Shown here piece by piece: positions 26,401-33,747 of a stretch of 44,170 bases of DNA. Both the position numbers and the translations under genes were made by a program. The stretch covers positions 1-44,170 of the forward strand of contig SKOZ01000032.1 in NCBI GenBank assembly GCA_007119795.1. The letters are read 5' to 3'. The notes under the pieces are model-generated. The model had not been told where the DNA came from and did not search any database. It saw nothing but the letters and a program-made list of their open reading frames with translations. The stretch is from Planctomycetales bacterium. GTDB lineage: Bacteria; Planctomycetota; Planctomycetia; Pirellulales; Thermoguttaceae. How positions within the stretch are numbered: position 1 is the first letter of the stretch; every line of letters starts with the position of its first letter.

Positions 26401-27818
26401 CCTGGGGCCGGCAGGGGTGCTGCCCGCGTCTGCGCGGCTTCGACGGGGACGAATTCGGTGAGGAGGATGGGGGCCAAGACGGCCAGGGTGGTCACCGACG
26501 ATTCCCATTCCGCGTCGGCGGCGCGGATCCGCGGCAGCAGCCAGGGCCGGTCGAGCACCAGGGGCGCCAGGGCGGTAAGCTGCACCACCCGTCCGCTTCC
26601 GAGCAGCGGTTCGGCGAACTCCACGAGAACGTGCTGCTCCCCCTCCTCGCCCATCCAAACCGAGTAGCTCGTCGCCTCATCTCCCAACTGCGCGCCCACC
26701 GGCTGCAAGCCGGCATCGAGGACCAGGTGGAGCCGCTGCAGCGGTTCGCCGCGGACGAAGAGCCGCAGCGCCGTGCGCACCTCGATTCCTCGCGGCGTCA
26801 CGTCGTAGGTAGACGTCTGGCGGTAGGTTACGGTGCGCGGCGGGGTATCGAGCGCGCCCCGCTCCACCAGCCGGAGCCGCACGCGGTGGCGCCCTCCCAG
26901 CACCAGCCGCCAGCGGCGCGTCGTCTCGTCGGCGGCCCCCTCGTCGAGGACGACCCCCACGTCGACCACGGGGACGAGCGCCTCGGGCAAGTCGAGCAGC
27001 AAGTGGCTCGTCGGGCAGGCGGGCACCTCGAGGGTGAACTCCTTCCCCCCCGCGGCGTCCCGGCGGCCGCGGCGCGAGAAATGGAAGCGGAGGTCGCCCG
27101 CCTCTTCGACGAGCAGCCCCAAGGTCCCCTCGGGCGTCTGGCCGAGCACCGCCGGCGATGCATCGCTCCGGCCACCCTCGTCCGAGGCGACGCCCGACGG
27201 TTCCCCTCCGCCGGTGTCCGACTCCGCATCCGCCGGCAGTTCCGTGGCTACCACCTCGCCGCTGTCGCCGTCGCCGAGAGTGCCCGCCCTCCCCCGGTCC
27301 GCATCCTCTGGATCCATCGGGCCGTCGTCACCCTGGCCGTCGTCACCTTCGGCCGCGGCGTCGGCTTGCGGCACGTCGTCGCGGTGCCACCACGCGGGCG
27401 ATTCCAGCGCCAGGTTGCAGGGCGCCAAGCTTACCAGCGCGGGCCCCCCCCCCGTGTGCTCCACCGACAGCCGTCCCTCGCCGCGCAGCAACTCCGGAGA
27501 ATCGAGCCAGAGGTGGTATTCTGCCGCGCGAAGCGTTGCCGGCAGCACCGCCGCTTCGCTCCGCGCCGGTCCCGCGGAAGCGGCCGCCAACGCCTCGAAC
27601 TCGTGGATGTCCATGGGGATGTAGCGGTGCTGCCCACGCGGCCAATCTGCCACGCGATTGGCCGGCGGATAGACTCGCCGGAAGCGGATCGGCGACGCCT
27701 CCGCACCCGCTTCGGCACCGAGGGTGCGCGGGGCCGGGTCGCCGACGGCCAGCAGTATCGCCGTTGCCGCCAGGGTTCCCAGGAGCCGCCATCGATGGTG
27801 GATGGACACCGGAATCAC
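20448..27818 (-). CDS. Giant exported membrane-anchored protein, function unknown
   Basis: About 2456 residues. I do not recognise a named family. The N-terminus has a signal-like segment (RWRLLGTLAATAILLAVG). A long beta-strand-rich region follows, with an Asp/Glu/Gly-rich low-complexity stretch near 150-220. At about 1245-1330 there are several membrane segments (LRWLVFLGGVGLGWWLAAG and following). Then a second signal-peptide-like sequence (KHVVAGTIACILAAAAGAARG, about 1338) opens another beta-rich half, ending in two or three membrane segments near 2366-2445. The start is GTG at 27818, overlapping the stop of the upstream gene by four bases (GTGA); GTG at 27809 is also possible. The frame stays open a further 611 codons upstream, but there it runs over the other giant gene and has arginine/proline-rich, non-protein composition. 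Confidence 0.8.
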   Translation of the reverse strand: MIPVSIHHRWRLLGTLAATAILLAVGDPAPRTLGAEAGAEASPIRFRRVYPPANRVADWPRGQHRYIPMDIHEFEALAAASAGPARSEAAVLPATLRAAEYHLWLDSPELLRGEGRLSVEHTGGGPALVSLAPCNLALESPAWWHRDDVPQADAAAEGDDGQGDDGPMDPEDADRGRAGTLGDGDSGEVVATELPADAESDTGGGEPSGVASDEGGRSDASPAVLGQTPEGTLGLLVEEAGDLRFHFSRRGRRDAAGGKEFTLEVPACPTSHLLLDLPEALVPVVDVGVVLDEGAADETTRRWRLVLGGRHRVRLRLVERGALDTPPRTVTYRQTSTYDVTPRGIEVRTALRLFVRGEPLQRLHLVLDAGLQPVGAQLGDEATSYSVWMGEEGEQHVLVEFAEPLLGSGRVVQLTALAPLVLDRPWLLPRIRAADAEWESSVTTLAVLAPILLTEFVPVEAAQTRAAPLPAPGDGETVEMRLFSPEATARIVLSHPTAPPQVTTGAVVQLANQLTARVHGHLTMTQGRRFSVTGEVSPRWIVDSVESLDGEAIEDWSIERTADGSRRLSITLARGLSPERPLRLTVSMRSLESPLERNMTLDELEPLRFETPTPGRYLLALEAAEPYELRTPEPEPLSAAEAEALEEEFEERFDERPGGPVFRLHPATADLRVALHAHRPRYAGRIEVEAAVTDEWLRQSYTFRCTPESVRVERVRVQFAMARPAPLQWSMEGGDARDFSARLLSADERSAAGLALGGEVWQITLREPQNEPFTLRASRTTPSSDGQAVNLAGLPEASAQRGTLLVRALQAAPLRIQNHRLEPLPAEPPPEGAYQTLRAAFQYDPVRDAVPASEPTVTVSLTPNEVGVAAAWVWLAELESQYEADGSGRHLASFRLENAGRESVSIALPPRIEGTQVRAVWVDDERTAWDRGGEGRAVLVGLPAGRRFPVVAVQFDTTGGRLRALGSLTPPWADADVPILARRWTVWLPPGFESPETDLRWQQPRGPRSSWSQRLFGPLGRDAESGAFDPLSVSDWARLAGNESLDAAARQRADQLLRRMGSLVGGEGDGAAVEDWADLLEQVVHHHPEIPLLVDDRALGRLAIGPGTPLERLPFYADRTERAVALLHHAGLALLIHPHALVITGAAEAALDEACRPCDEEPNRCWVRPGPLFDEIDAALEAGAAGGMVPAEGWRNGPPRPPVPWTVARQGRFRPADTLGWSAYRLETPPGEKGPRLRIVHRDTVLALRWLVFLGGVGLGWWLAAGRPVVLAVTAGMAATAALLLPAAYATAFSGALLAALFCLLVHSLTGWGWPAAAGTPKEAAAPQAPATLPSTAKHVVAGTIACILAAAAGAARGEETEARETVYQVFIPVDEQFDPVGETCFVPEPLYVELLRRSAARPETPQGWLINEAVYRGTLVRGSGPELLSIAEIRAGFDLTVLGQSVRVRLPFGREGVTLVPDSATLDGRPVEPEWSDEGALVFAVAEPGQYRLQMRLQPTPLADARSAGFDLAIPPVANARCELALPAGMAGVEVPAAAGAAWVESSPPRLVADLGAVERLSVRWPQSGPRTAAEPVVDAEELLWLHASPTSVSLRGRLRLRVTEGTLREVLLSVDPRLRLNLPEPSMQVEPGTRHTIRLSLEEGVSDQTVLDLPFTLQEEASGVGTLRLPDIELLNARRTRRWLAVSLDPALEHDPPPDGVAAMAIQEFLAAWGDVEGEPPVAAFDLGEEPAEWTLATRLAAPRTEGEAVVRVSFGPEAAEVRLEARLQTEGGSRWSYRIRPPAGMEVDSISLVKDGLERVRRWAVGDDGRLNVFLAAAVDGPQALTLSGRLPAPRRGTRSLALPHLAEVDLTALTLELYRQPGVLVEVESVAGMTEAAEQGLAGGRSEWGRLLARFAADLDAAPALNVALAPNRPRVHAEQTTLLSSTREGWQAEIEAKLECADGLLDEIRFLVPPQMTGPYEVSPTSAIETQEAGDDWQQLVVRPQRPIDSSYRVTLTSPLTVAPGDRPAVPRVELVQADSLQHVVLLPQESDGEEISWEFRGLKPIALPEGSAARTGGAPYDAFEVTTRSFQAVLSRPDPLGGNPQVALAEVSAAWHADGSVVGTAVFDVDPVGRATCPLNVPEGFRLVHVAVEGVPITPIPVGGGAADPAHPSSEGEPARFLVPLGPRRLPQRVEVVFAGSAAMSNGGTLVLETPWPGNLRVRQTLYSITAPPHSLLGSESAEPVRPLDGELRRLRAMTELVEEASFRVPGEDEAAAHWLRPWARRMARSDAAARRLLAREPVATRRRVLAELESVAEQQAQVAQRLGASTAAAEGVDEDGALEEAILLWAQVHDPAREPLRLAFEGSAASVTLSHQRSDRGESGGRAAAVAAVLALTAAVVAGVRRGTFHHLLLRWPAAVGVGLGLVWWLWMAPSIVGLAIVAASLALAVRWTWRGEAPADASSVIRLD

Positions 27819-30800
27819 TTCGGGGACGTCAAGGGCGCGCCGCCGGTCGCCGGCGCCGACTCGGTCGATAGCGGCGGAGCCGGCGGCGCGAGCCGGTACT
27901 GGGTCTCGGTCGACCCGCGATCGAAAACCGAACTGGTGGGCTCGCTGTGCGGCACCCCGCGCCGTGGCCGCGTCACGCGGCGCTGAAGTGCCGCAGCCAC
28001 CAAGACCAGAACCACACCCAGGCTCGCCGCCTGGAGTAGCAGCAGGGTCGGCTCGGGATAGACGGCCGTGGCCGCCGCCAGCCCCACCGCCGCCGCGAAG
28101 AGCGCCGCGGGATGCCGCACGGCGGGGATATAGATCCAGAGGAGCCCGACCACGAGTGCCGCGCCAGAGGCCCAGAGGACTACCGACGCCCGCGCCACCG
28201 TGCGGAGCTCGAAGGGACCCGTCGGTTCCATGGAGCTGCTGAAAAGGTAGCGGTTGGTCCGCAGGGGGACCTCGTCCAGCCGCGGCGCGCCGACCCATTG
28301 CTCGAGGGCGGGTTGCTGCAAGAGGGCCACGCGGCCCCAAGAGGTGCCCGTCCACCCCCAACGGAATTCGGGGGTGAATCCCGCCGGCGTCCCCACCATG
28401 TGCTCGTCCAGGGGGAACACCAACTGCCAGTACATGCGCTGGACCCAAACCCCGTCGCCCAACCGCGGTATCTCCAAGGCCATCGCCCCCCTCTCGGGAC
28501 GGGATCTGGCGAACTGAAAACGCACTTCCAACACGCGCTCGCGGGGCGTCGGATCGTCGGGGAGGGGTACGACGGTGCGGCCGTCGGCGGTGGTTTCCAG
28601 CCTCACCGGGTGATCGTCGAGGAGGACCATTTCGCCGCCCCCCGCCGCGGGCGGCACGATGATCTCCAACTCCCGCTCGTTGCTCGTGAAGCGGAATACC
28701 GCCCGGTCCTGCCGTGCGTTCCGGGTGAGCCATGTCTGTACCCAGGCGCGGTGGATCACCGTGGTCCCCAGGACGTCGCCATCTTCCATCCGCAGCCCCA
28801 CCGTGACGCGGTCCACCCCCTCCTCCGCCGATAGTTGCAGGTAGCGACGCCCCAGGGCCTCCAGGGGAGGATCGAGGTCGAGCGTCTGCCAGGGGCCGTT
28901 GTGGTGTTCGAGCTGTACGGTCGGCGGCGCCGTCACCAGAAGGCGGTTGGCCGTCAAGGTCCCGTCCAGCGGCATGACCAGGGGCACGGTGCGTTCCAGG
29001 GACGCCGCCCGGGGGATCCGTTGCGGGGGGAGGGGGTAGTGCACCCAGAGTTCCCCGCCGCCGATTCGCGCCTCGGGCAATCCCAGCCGCAGTCGGAGGG
29101 CGCCCTCTTCTCCGTCTTCCTCGGCCAGCGTGGGCGTTAACCGCTGTCCCTCCCAGAAGAACCGGATTTCGTCGAGGTAGGATGCCAGTTCGCCGGGCAC
29201 CATCACCGTGAGATGGTCGAGGGGTTCGTAGCGGATGGTGTAGGTGAGGGTCTGCTCGGTGCGGTCCTCGTCGTCGAAGAGGCTGATGCGGCTCTGCACC
29301 GCCGCCGACACCGTCCGGCTGTGGACCCGCAGCTCGGCGGCGAAGACCGCGCCGCCGGCGTGGCCCTGGTAGTGGAGCGGCGGCTGCTGGCGTACGGGAA
29401 GCGTCATCGTCGATGCCACCTGCTGGCGGACGAGCCCCACCATATGCTCGCTCTGGGGCGTGAGCTCCACGTTGTCGTCGGGCAGGACGCTGACCGCCGC
29501 CGTGCGCGGGAACGTGGCCTGGGGCATCGGCAACGAAAGGCGCAGGTTTCCCCCGGTTTGGACCTCGCGGTGGGCCGTCAGGCTGATCTCGAACTGGCCC
29601 CCCGTCGACTGCGCCAGGGGAACGGTCAGCTTTCCCTCCTCGTCCTGCCACCAGCGCTCCACGGCCACCAGGTTCGACGGCCCCACCTCATCCACCCGCC
29701 AGCCGCGCAGATCGACCTCCACCTGGAACGTCTTTGCCCCGCGGACCATATACTTCAGCCGAGCCTCGAGGCGGACCTCGCGCGCTCCGACGAGCAGCAG
29801 ATACTCCGGTTCGACGCTGATCCTCGTCTCTCGCGGTACCACGCGCGCCTCGAGCGAGTAGGGCTGGCTGAAATAGCGGAATACCGCCACCGGCTCTTCG
29901 TGACCGCTCATCTCCGGCGTCTTGTCGATTTGCTGGACCGCGGGGTTCGTTCCCCAGAGGATGTGCCACTCCGGTGCCGCGGCCACGGCCACCTCCCCTT
30001 CCTGCCAGGCGGCCCCCAGCACCTCGAATCCCGCCAGTTCCACGTATTCGTCCGAGGCGGCCGCATCGTGCGTGCGGCGGGTTGCCAGACGAACCGGCAC
30101 CGGGCCGGTCGTCTTTTCGGCGAGCTGCACCTCGACGAGCTGCCGCCCCTCGACCTCCTCTCCATCCAAGGGAACGACCATGTATCCCGATGGGCTCCCC
30201 GGCACCCACTGCGCCTCTCCGGGAAGCAGGACCCGGAAGCGATCGAAGGCCGCACCCTCGCTGCTGACTTCCAGTTGCGCTTCGGAGTCGATGCCTCTCC
30301 CGTCGATCATGGTATGCACTTCGGCGGCGACCGAGAGCACGACGGGAGCGTCGAGCGGCGCCTGGGCCGAGGCCCGCCAGGCGAGCTCGATCTCGCCCCC
30401 GACCACGCCGCTGCCCAGCCCCAAGACGCTGAACCGGGTCCCGCCGTCGCTGGCAGGATCCGTCGCCAGCCGCACCCCTTCACTGATCCTTCCCACGGCC
30501 TCGGCTTCGGGCACCGTAAGCTGCATCTCGGACGAGGCGACCCCCCCGGGGGGGCGCAGCCGCATTCGCGTCTCCTCGCCCACGGTGGTCAGGGGCACCA
30601 GCACCCGCATCTCCAGATGGTGTTGCTCGGGCTCGTCTCCGCCGCGCACCCACAACACGTAGCCCGAGCCCTCCTCGAACTGGAGGAGGTGTTCACCGGG
30701 CCCTTGGTAGTCCTCCGGTTCGATGAGAATCGCCTCCTCCAGCCGCAGGGGAATCCGCACCCAGCGCGGCTGCTGCACGAGGAGCCGAAATCGCGCGGAG

Positions 30801-31132
30801 AACTCGGCGTGTCCTTCGCCGGCCCGCCCTTGGAGGCGCATCGACTGGATGACGTATTCCGCGACCTGCTCCTGGCGCGTCAAACCTTCCTTCAGCTCCA
30901 TGAGCTGGCGGATATCGGACAGGGTATGGTTGATGAGGGGTACCAGATTGCCACTCTCGTCGAAGACGTAGAAGATCTCGGGCTTGTCTTCGACCACTGC
31001 GGCAGCCGCCGGGGCTGAATCCCCCGCGCGGACGGCGGGCGCCGTCGGAGGCGAGGTCGGCACATCCTGGGCACCGGCCACTCCCCAGCCGCACAGGCAC
31101 AAACAGAATATCCCGAGCAATCGCCTCTGCAT
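27815..31132 (-). CDS. Large exported membrane-anchored protein, partner of the giant gene
   Basis: 1105 residues from the ATG at 31132, beginning with a signal peptide (RRLLGIFCLCLCGWGVAGA). After a Pro/Ala-rich stretch comes IFYVFDESGNLVPLINHTLS and an amphipathic segment, then about 850 residues rich in alternating hydrophobic/polar strands and charged turns. Two membrane segments sit near the C-terminus (VVLWASGAALVVGLLWIYIP and LLLLQAASLGVVLVLVAAAL), followed by a polar cytoplasm-like tail. It overlaps the 2456-residue gene by four bases, so the products are probably made together and may interact. No enzyme motif was found. The reading frame extends upstream without a convincing signal; the ATG is chosen from the signal peptide. 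AGGGTGG just before it is a poor ribosome binding site. Confidence 0.82.
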   Translation of the reverse strand: MQRRLLGIFCLCLCGWGVAGAQDVPTSPPTAPAVRAGDSAPAAAAVVEDKPEIFYVFDESGNLVPLINHTLSDIRQLMELKEGLTRQEQVAEYVIQSMRLQGRAGEGHAEFSARFRLLVQQPRWVRIPLRLEEAILIEPEDYQGPGEHLLQFEEGSGYVLWVRGGDEPEQHHLEMRVLVPLTTVGEETRMRLRPPGGVASSEMQLTVPEAEAVGRISEGVRLATDPASDGGTRFSVLGLGSGVVGGEIELAWRASAQAPLDAPVVLSVAAEVHTMIDGRGIDSEAQLEVSSEGAAFDRFRVLLPGEAQWVPGSPSGYMVVPLDGEEVEGRQLVEVQLAEKTTGPVPVRLATRRTHDAAASDEYVELAGFEVLGAAWQEGEVAVAAAPEWHILWGTNPAVQQIDKTPEMSGHEEPVAVFRYFSQPYSLEARVVPRETRISVEPEYLLLVGAREVRLEARLKYMVRGAKTFQVEVDLRGWRVDEVGPSNLVAVERWWQDEEGKLTVPLAQSTGGQFEISLTAHREVQTGGNLRLSLPMPQATFPRTAAVSVLPDDNVELTPQSEHMVGLVRQQVASTMTLPVRQQPPLHYQGHAGGAVFAAELRVHSRTVSAAVQSRISLFDDEDRTEQTLTYTIRYEPLDHLTVMVPGELASYLDEIRFFWEGQRLTPTLAEEDGEEGALRLRLGLPEARIGGGELWVHYPLPPQRIPRAASLERTVPLVMPLDGTLTANRLLVTAPPTVQLEHHNGPWQTLDLDPPLEALGRRYLQLSAEEGVDRVTVGLRMEDGDVLGTTVIHRAWVQTWLTRNARQDRAVFRFTSNERELEIIVPPAAGGGEMVLLDDHPVRLETTADGRTVVPLPDDPTPRERVLEVRFQFARSRPERGAMALEIPRLGDGVWVQRMYWQLVFPLDEHMVGTPAGFTPEFRWGWTGTSWGRVALLQQPALEQWVGAPRLDEVPLRTNRYLFSSSMEPTGPFELRTVARASVVLWASGAALVVGLLWIYIPAVRHPAALFAAAVGLAAATAVYPEPTLLLLQAASLGVVLVLVAAALQRRVTRPRRGVPHSEPTSSVFDRGSTETQYRLAPPAPPLSTESAPATGGAPLTSPK

Positions 31133-31385
31133 GCCACCCTGCGTGCCCCATTTTCCCGGCCGCCGCAGGCCATCGAGGTGAACGGGGCGCAGGGGGCGCC
31201 CTGCCTCGAGTGGGATCGGCGGATCGCCTGGAGACGCCACCTCTTCCGTCCCGGTTGAAGCTGCGAATGCGGCTCGCGGACGCGCCTTCGCCACGAAACA
31301 AAACAAGAGAAGAATATTCTCGCCGGCCCCCACGGGCCATTCGAGCCGACCTACCAACCCCGCGGGCGCACACCCGCCCCCTTTC

Positions 31386-31413
31386 AGTTTAACCTGAGCA
31401 CCCCTTCTCTCAA
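31386..31413 (-). promoter_or_regulatory. Candidate promoter of the giant gene pair
   Basis: On the minus strand TTGAGA (31408-31413) and TAAACT (31386-31391) are separated by 16 bases, just after the inositol monophosphatase stop. A transcript from here would have a leader of about 245 bases. The surrounding 31133-31424 contains no gene; an AT-rich palindrome AGAATATTCT lies near 31314. Confidence 0.35.
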
Positions 31414-31424
31414 AGTAGCAACCC

Positions 31425-32219
31425 TCATTCGATCCCCGCGTCGGCGAACACCCGGCAGAGCGCGCCGTGCAGGGAGGCGGTGGACGCGACCAGGAAGCGG
31501 CCGCCGATAGCCTCCAGAACCCCCCCTGAGGGGCTGCTTGCCACCCCGCCCGCCTCGCGGATCAGGAGGATCCCCGCCGCGATGTCCCATATCCGGGTCG
31601 AGAAGGACCAGCTTGCGTCGAAGCGTCCCACCGCGACATAAGCGAGATTGAGCGCTGCCGACCCCGTCCGCCGCAGCGACTGGCAGTGCGGCAGCGCCGC
31701 CAGGAAGGCGCGGACGTCCGGCGCTTCGAGTGTGGCGCCGGGCGGAAATCCGATCGCCGCCAACGACTCCCCGCAGGTAGTTGTCCCGCTGGTTCGGATC
31801 GGGCGGCCGTCCAGCCATGCCCCTTGGCCCGCCGCCGCCGAGAAGCACTCTCCCGAGACCGGATCGAACACCGTCCCGACCAGAAGCTCCTCTCCCCGCT
31901 GCAGGGCCACGGAAACACAGAAGTGCGGCACGCCGTGGACGTAGTTCGTGGTGCCGTCGAGCGGGTCGACCACCCAGCGATACGCCGACGCGTTCCCTGC
32001 GCCGGCGCGGTGTTCCCGGCTCCCCTCTTCGCCGAGGACCTCGTGCTCCGGGTAGGCCTCCTGCACCACCTGCCGTACCGCCTCCTGCGAGGCGAAATCG
32101 GCCTCGGTCACCAGGTCGGCCGGTCCCTTCTCGCGGGCTTCGACCCGGCCCATCTTCGCGAGCAGCACCGCCCCGCCCGCGCGCGCTGCCCGTTCACACA
32201 CTTCGGCATATTCCAGCAT
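31425..32219 (-). CDS. Inositol monophosphatase family protein
   Basis: 264 residues, standard length. The Mg-binding motifs of the family are complete: EHEVLGEEG with the metal glutamate, WVVDPLDGTTNYVHGVPHF at about residues 80-98 (the DPLDGT ligands) and IWDIAAGILLIREAGG at about 207-222 (the WDxAAG motif). Such SuhB-like enzymes hydrolyse inositol 1-phosphate and related sugar phosphates; fructose-1,6-bisphosphate or histidinol phosphate activity cannot be excluded. The ATG at 32219 was chosen because it begins the conserved MLEYAEVCERAARAGG helix; a start 33 bases upstream would add a glycine/methionine-rich tail. It lies upstream of the giant pair on the same strand with 292 bases between. 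Confidence 0.93.
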   Translation of the reverse strand: MLEYAEVCERAARAGGAVLLAKMGRVEAREKGPADLVTEADFASQEAVRQVVQEAYPEHEVLGEEGSREHRAGAGNASAYRWVVDPLDGTTNYVHGVPHFCVSVALQRGEELLVGTVFDPVSGECFSAAAGQGAWLDGRPIRTSGTTTCGESLAAIGFPPGATLEAPDVRAFLAALPHCQSLRRTGSAALNLAYVAVGRFDASWSFSTRIWDIAAGILLIREAGGVASSPSGGVLEAIGGRFLVASTASLHGALCRVFADAGIE

Positions 32220-32623
32220 GATCCCATTCCCGGAGCCAAGCCCCATCCCCAAGTCAGCCGATTATAGAGTACGGGGCGTGTTGGTGACCACCTTCCCCCG
32301 GCAGGACGGGACGTGCGAGGATGTGACCGGTGGAATATGGGACTTGGGCGACGCGTTTCTCTGCCGGTCTCTTGTCCTCCCACCTGGCCTGCCGCGGCCA
32401 AGGGGCCTCGTGACGATCGTTCCCGGGCCGGAAGTGAAGATCGAGCGGAACATCCGGTGAAACCCCGGATTACGACGCCCCGCGAATGGAAATAATCTTG
32501 CGTTCCCCGGACCTGCCTTGGCGATGACGAGGTGAGCGAGACGGTGGCGATGCCTGGGCAGAGATAGGGTGACACCCTCCATTAGTGGTATTTGATGAAA
32601 ACCGGTTCCCTCGCCCGCGATTC

Positions 32624-32654
32624 TTGTGGACACGCCCGACAATCTTGGTATTAT
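32624..32654 (+). promoter_or_regulatory. Candidate promoter for a small RNA or leader
   Basis: TTGTGG (32624-32629) and TATTAT (32649-32654) with a 19-base spacer, slightly long. The -10 box is good for this GC-rich DNA and stands just before the hairpin at 32661. Confidence 0.3.
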
Positions 32655-32821
32655 GGTGAGGTGGGTGGGAGAGCCCGCGGCGCCAGCCGCCCCGGGCAGG
32701 ACCCCCACAAGGCGAGGCTCCCTGTATCATTCATTTCGTTGTGGAGATTGCTTCGCGTTTCCGGCCTCTTCTCTGTTCCGGCCCCGCCGTCTTGTACTTG
32801 TTGCAAGCGGCGGGGTTTTTT
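32655..32821 (+). ncRNA. Possible structured RNA or attenuator leader, unassigned
   Basis: Between a promoter-like pair and a terminator is about 165 bases without coding character. Bases 32661-32708 can fold into one extended hairpin: outer GTGGG/CCCAC, inner GCCCG/CGGGC, then CGGC/GCCG around a GCCA loop. The motifs of SRP RNA, tmRNA and the common riboswitch classes (cobalamin, TPP, FMN, SAM, fluoride) were looked for and not found. The terminator precedes the hypothetical gene at 32988 by 166 bases, so a cis-acting attenuator is also possible. Confidence 0.35.
32782..32821 (+). terminator. Intrinsic terminator
   Basis: CCCCGCCG at 32782-32789 pairs perfectly with CGGCGGGG at 32808-32815 around an 18-base loop (itself containing CTTG/CAAG), followed at once by six T. 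This is the clearest rho-independent terminator in the window. It points rightward. Confidence 0.8.
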
Positions 32822-32987
32822 GGTTGGTAGGCTGGCTGCTTGCGCGACGTGCTCCCTTCCCTCCCTGTCCTGCCTGTGGTTGCCGGCGGCGGGATGACGC
32901 CTTCGGGCGGAGACGGGCTTGCCCGTGGCGTGGTATCGGTCGCCCATGACGCCGGGCGCAGGCGACCCATCGGCCAAGAGGTGATCG

Positions 32988-33728
32988 ATGAGCGGCTGTC
33001 CTTGGAAGGTGAGTGCCCTGGGGGCCCTGTTGGAACTCGCCGGCTTGCGTGCGGAGCTGCAGTTCGACAGGCCGCAGGAGGGATGGACCGCGGTGGAGGT
33101 TGACGGCGAGCGGCTTACCGGCGCGGGCCTGATGGGCATCGAGGCGCCGACCTTCTCGGACGGTGAGTCCCCGCGGCTGATCGACTCCTTCGTGCGCGGC
33201 GGCGACCTGGTGCTCGCTTACGACGAGACGCCCGCCTGGCCGATCCGCGTGGACGCCACGTTCAGCGCAGCCGCCGCAGAGGCTCCCCTGCTCGCCGCTT
33301 TCGATCTGCTCGTCTCCGTGCGGACCAGTTTGCTCAACAGCCGTCCCGCTATGGCGGTGCGCTCCCGGGTTCCCGCCGAGGAGATCCTCGTCTTCGCCGA
33401 CCCGGACGGCGACCGCCTCGAACCCGTCAATGCAGGGCGATCCTACGTGGTGGAGAGCTCGCTGCCGGTGGTGTACCGTTTGCCGGGGGGGCGATTCAGC
33501 TACCTGGAGGCTGCCTACCCCGGACAGCTCCACCGCCTCGAGGCTTCCGTCTCGCCCCCCGGCGATCTGGCCGAGGTCCGCCATCCGCTCTTCTTCGAGT
33601 CCCTCGAGAAGGGTGTCATCCTCCGCGCCTGGCTCCGCGGGGTCTTCGCCGCTCGCCGCGCCGACCTCGCCGTGGCCCGCTCGGTCTACAAGTCCCTGGC
33701 CGCCGAGCCGCCCCCCCTGGCCAGTTGA
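32988..33728 (+). CDS. Hypothetical protein, possibly planctomycete-specific
   Basis: 246 residues with no signal peptide or membrane segment, so probably cytoplasmic. I do not recognise the family. It has a mixed alpha/beta composition with ordinary, non-repetitive sequence, e.g. ESPRLIDSFVRGGDLVLAYD and YRLPGGRFSYLEAAYP, and a C-terminal helix rich in Arg/Ala (LRGVFAARRADLAVARSVYK). Protein-like composition and a good ribosome binding site (AGAGGTG at 32977-32983, four bases before the ATG) support it as a real gene. It follows the terminator at 32782-32821 and converges with the ImmA-like gene, 19 bases between stops. Acidic, Asp/Glu-rich loops are noticeable; no catalytic motif was found. 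Confidence 0.8.
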   Translation: MSGCPWKVSALGALLELAGLRAELQFDRPQEGWTAVEVDGERLTGAGLMGIEAPTFSDGESPRLIDSFVRGGDLVLAYDETPAWPIRVDATFSAAAAEAPLLAAFDLLVSVRTSLLNSRPAMAVRSRVPAEEILVFADPDGDRLEPVNAGRSYVVESSLPVVYRLPGGRFSYLEAAYPGQLHRLEASVSPPGDLAEVRHPLFFESLEKGVILRAWLRGVFAARRADLAVARSVYKSLAAEPPPLAS

Positions 33729-33747
33729 CGGGCCGGCCGGTCGGCGG

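Larger units (their letters stand above)
32220..32987. other. Long intergenic region with RNA-like signals
   Basis: No protein-coding gene is recognised between the divergent inositol monophosphatase and hypothetical genes. The stretch includes a perfect 13-base palindrome AGGGTGACACCCT (32566-32578), a promoter-like pair (32624-32654), a stable GC hairpin (32661-32708) and an intrinsic terminator (32782-32821). The last three lie in order on the plus strand and may define a small RNA or a leader of the downstream gene. Confidence 0.5.

Noticed and set aside
27819..29651. Upstream extension of the giant gene, which would make a protein of about 3067 residues
   Set aside because: These 611 codons are open only because stops are rare in GC-rich DNA. 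The composition is Arg/Gly/Pro/Ala-rich without folds, and another frame of the same strand encodes the well-supported 1105-residue protein with a signal peptide.
32640..32821. Identification of the structured region as SRP RNA, 6S RNA or a known riboswitch
   Set aside because: The GGAAG-type loop and AGCAG of SRP RNA, a 6S-like central bubble, and the motifs of the common riboswitches were not found, so it is left unassigned.
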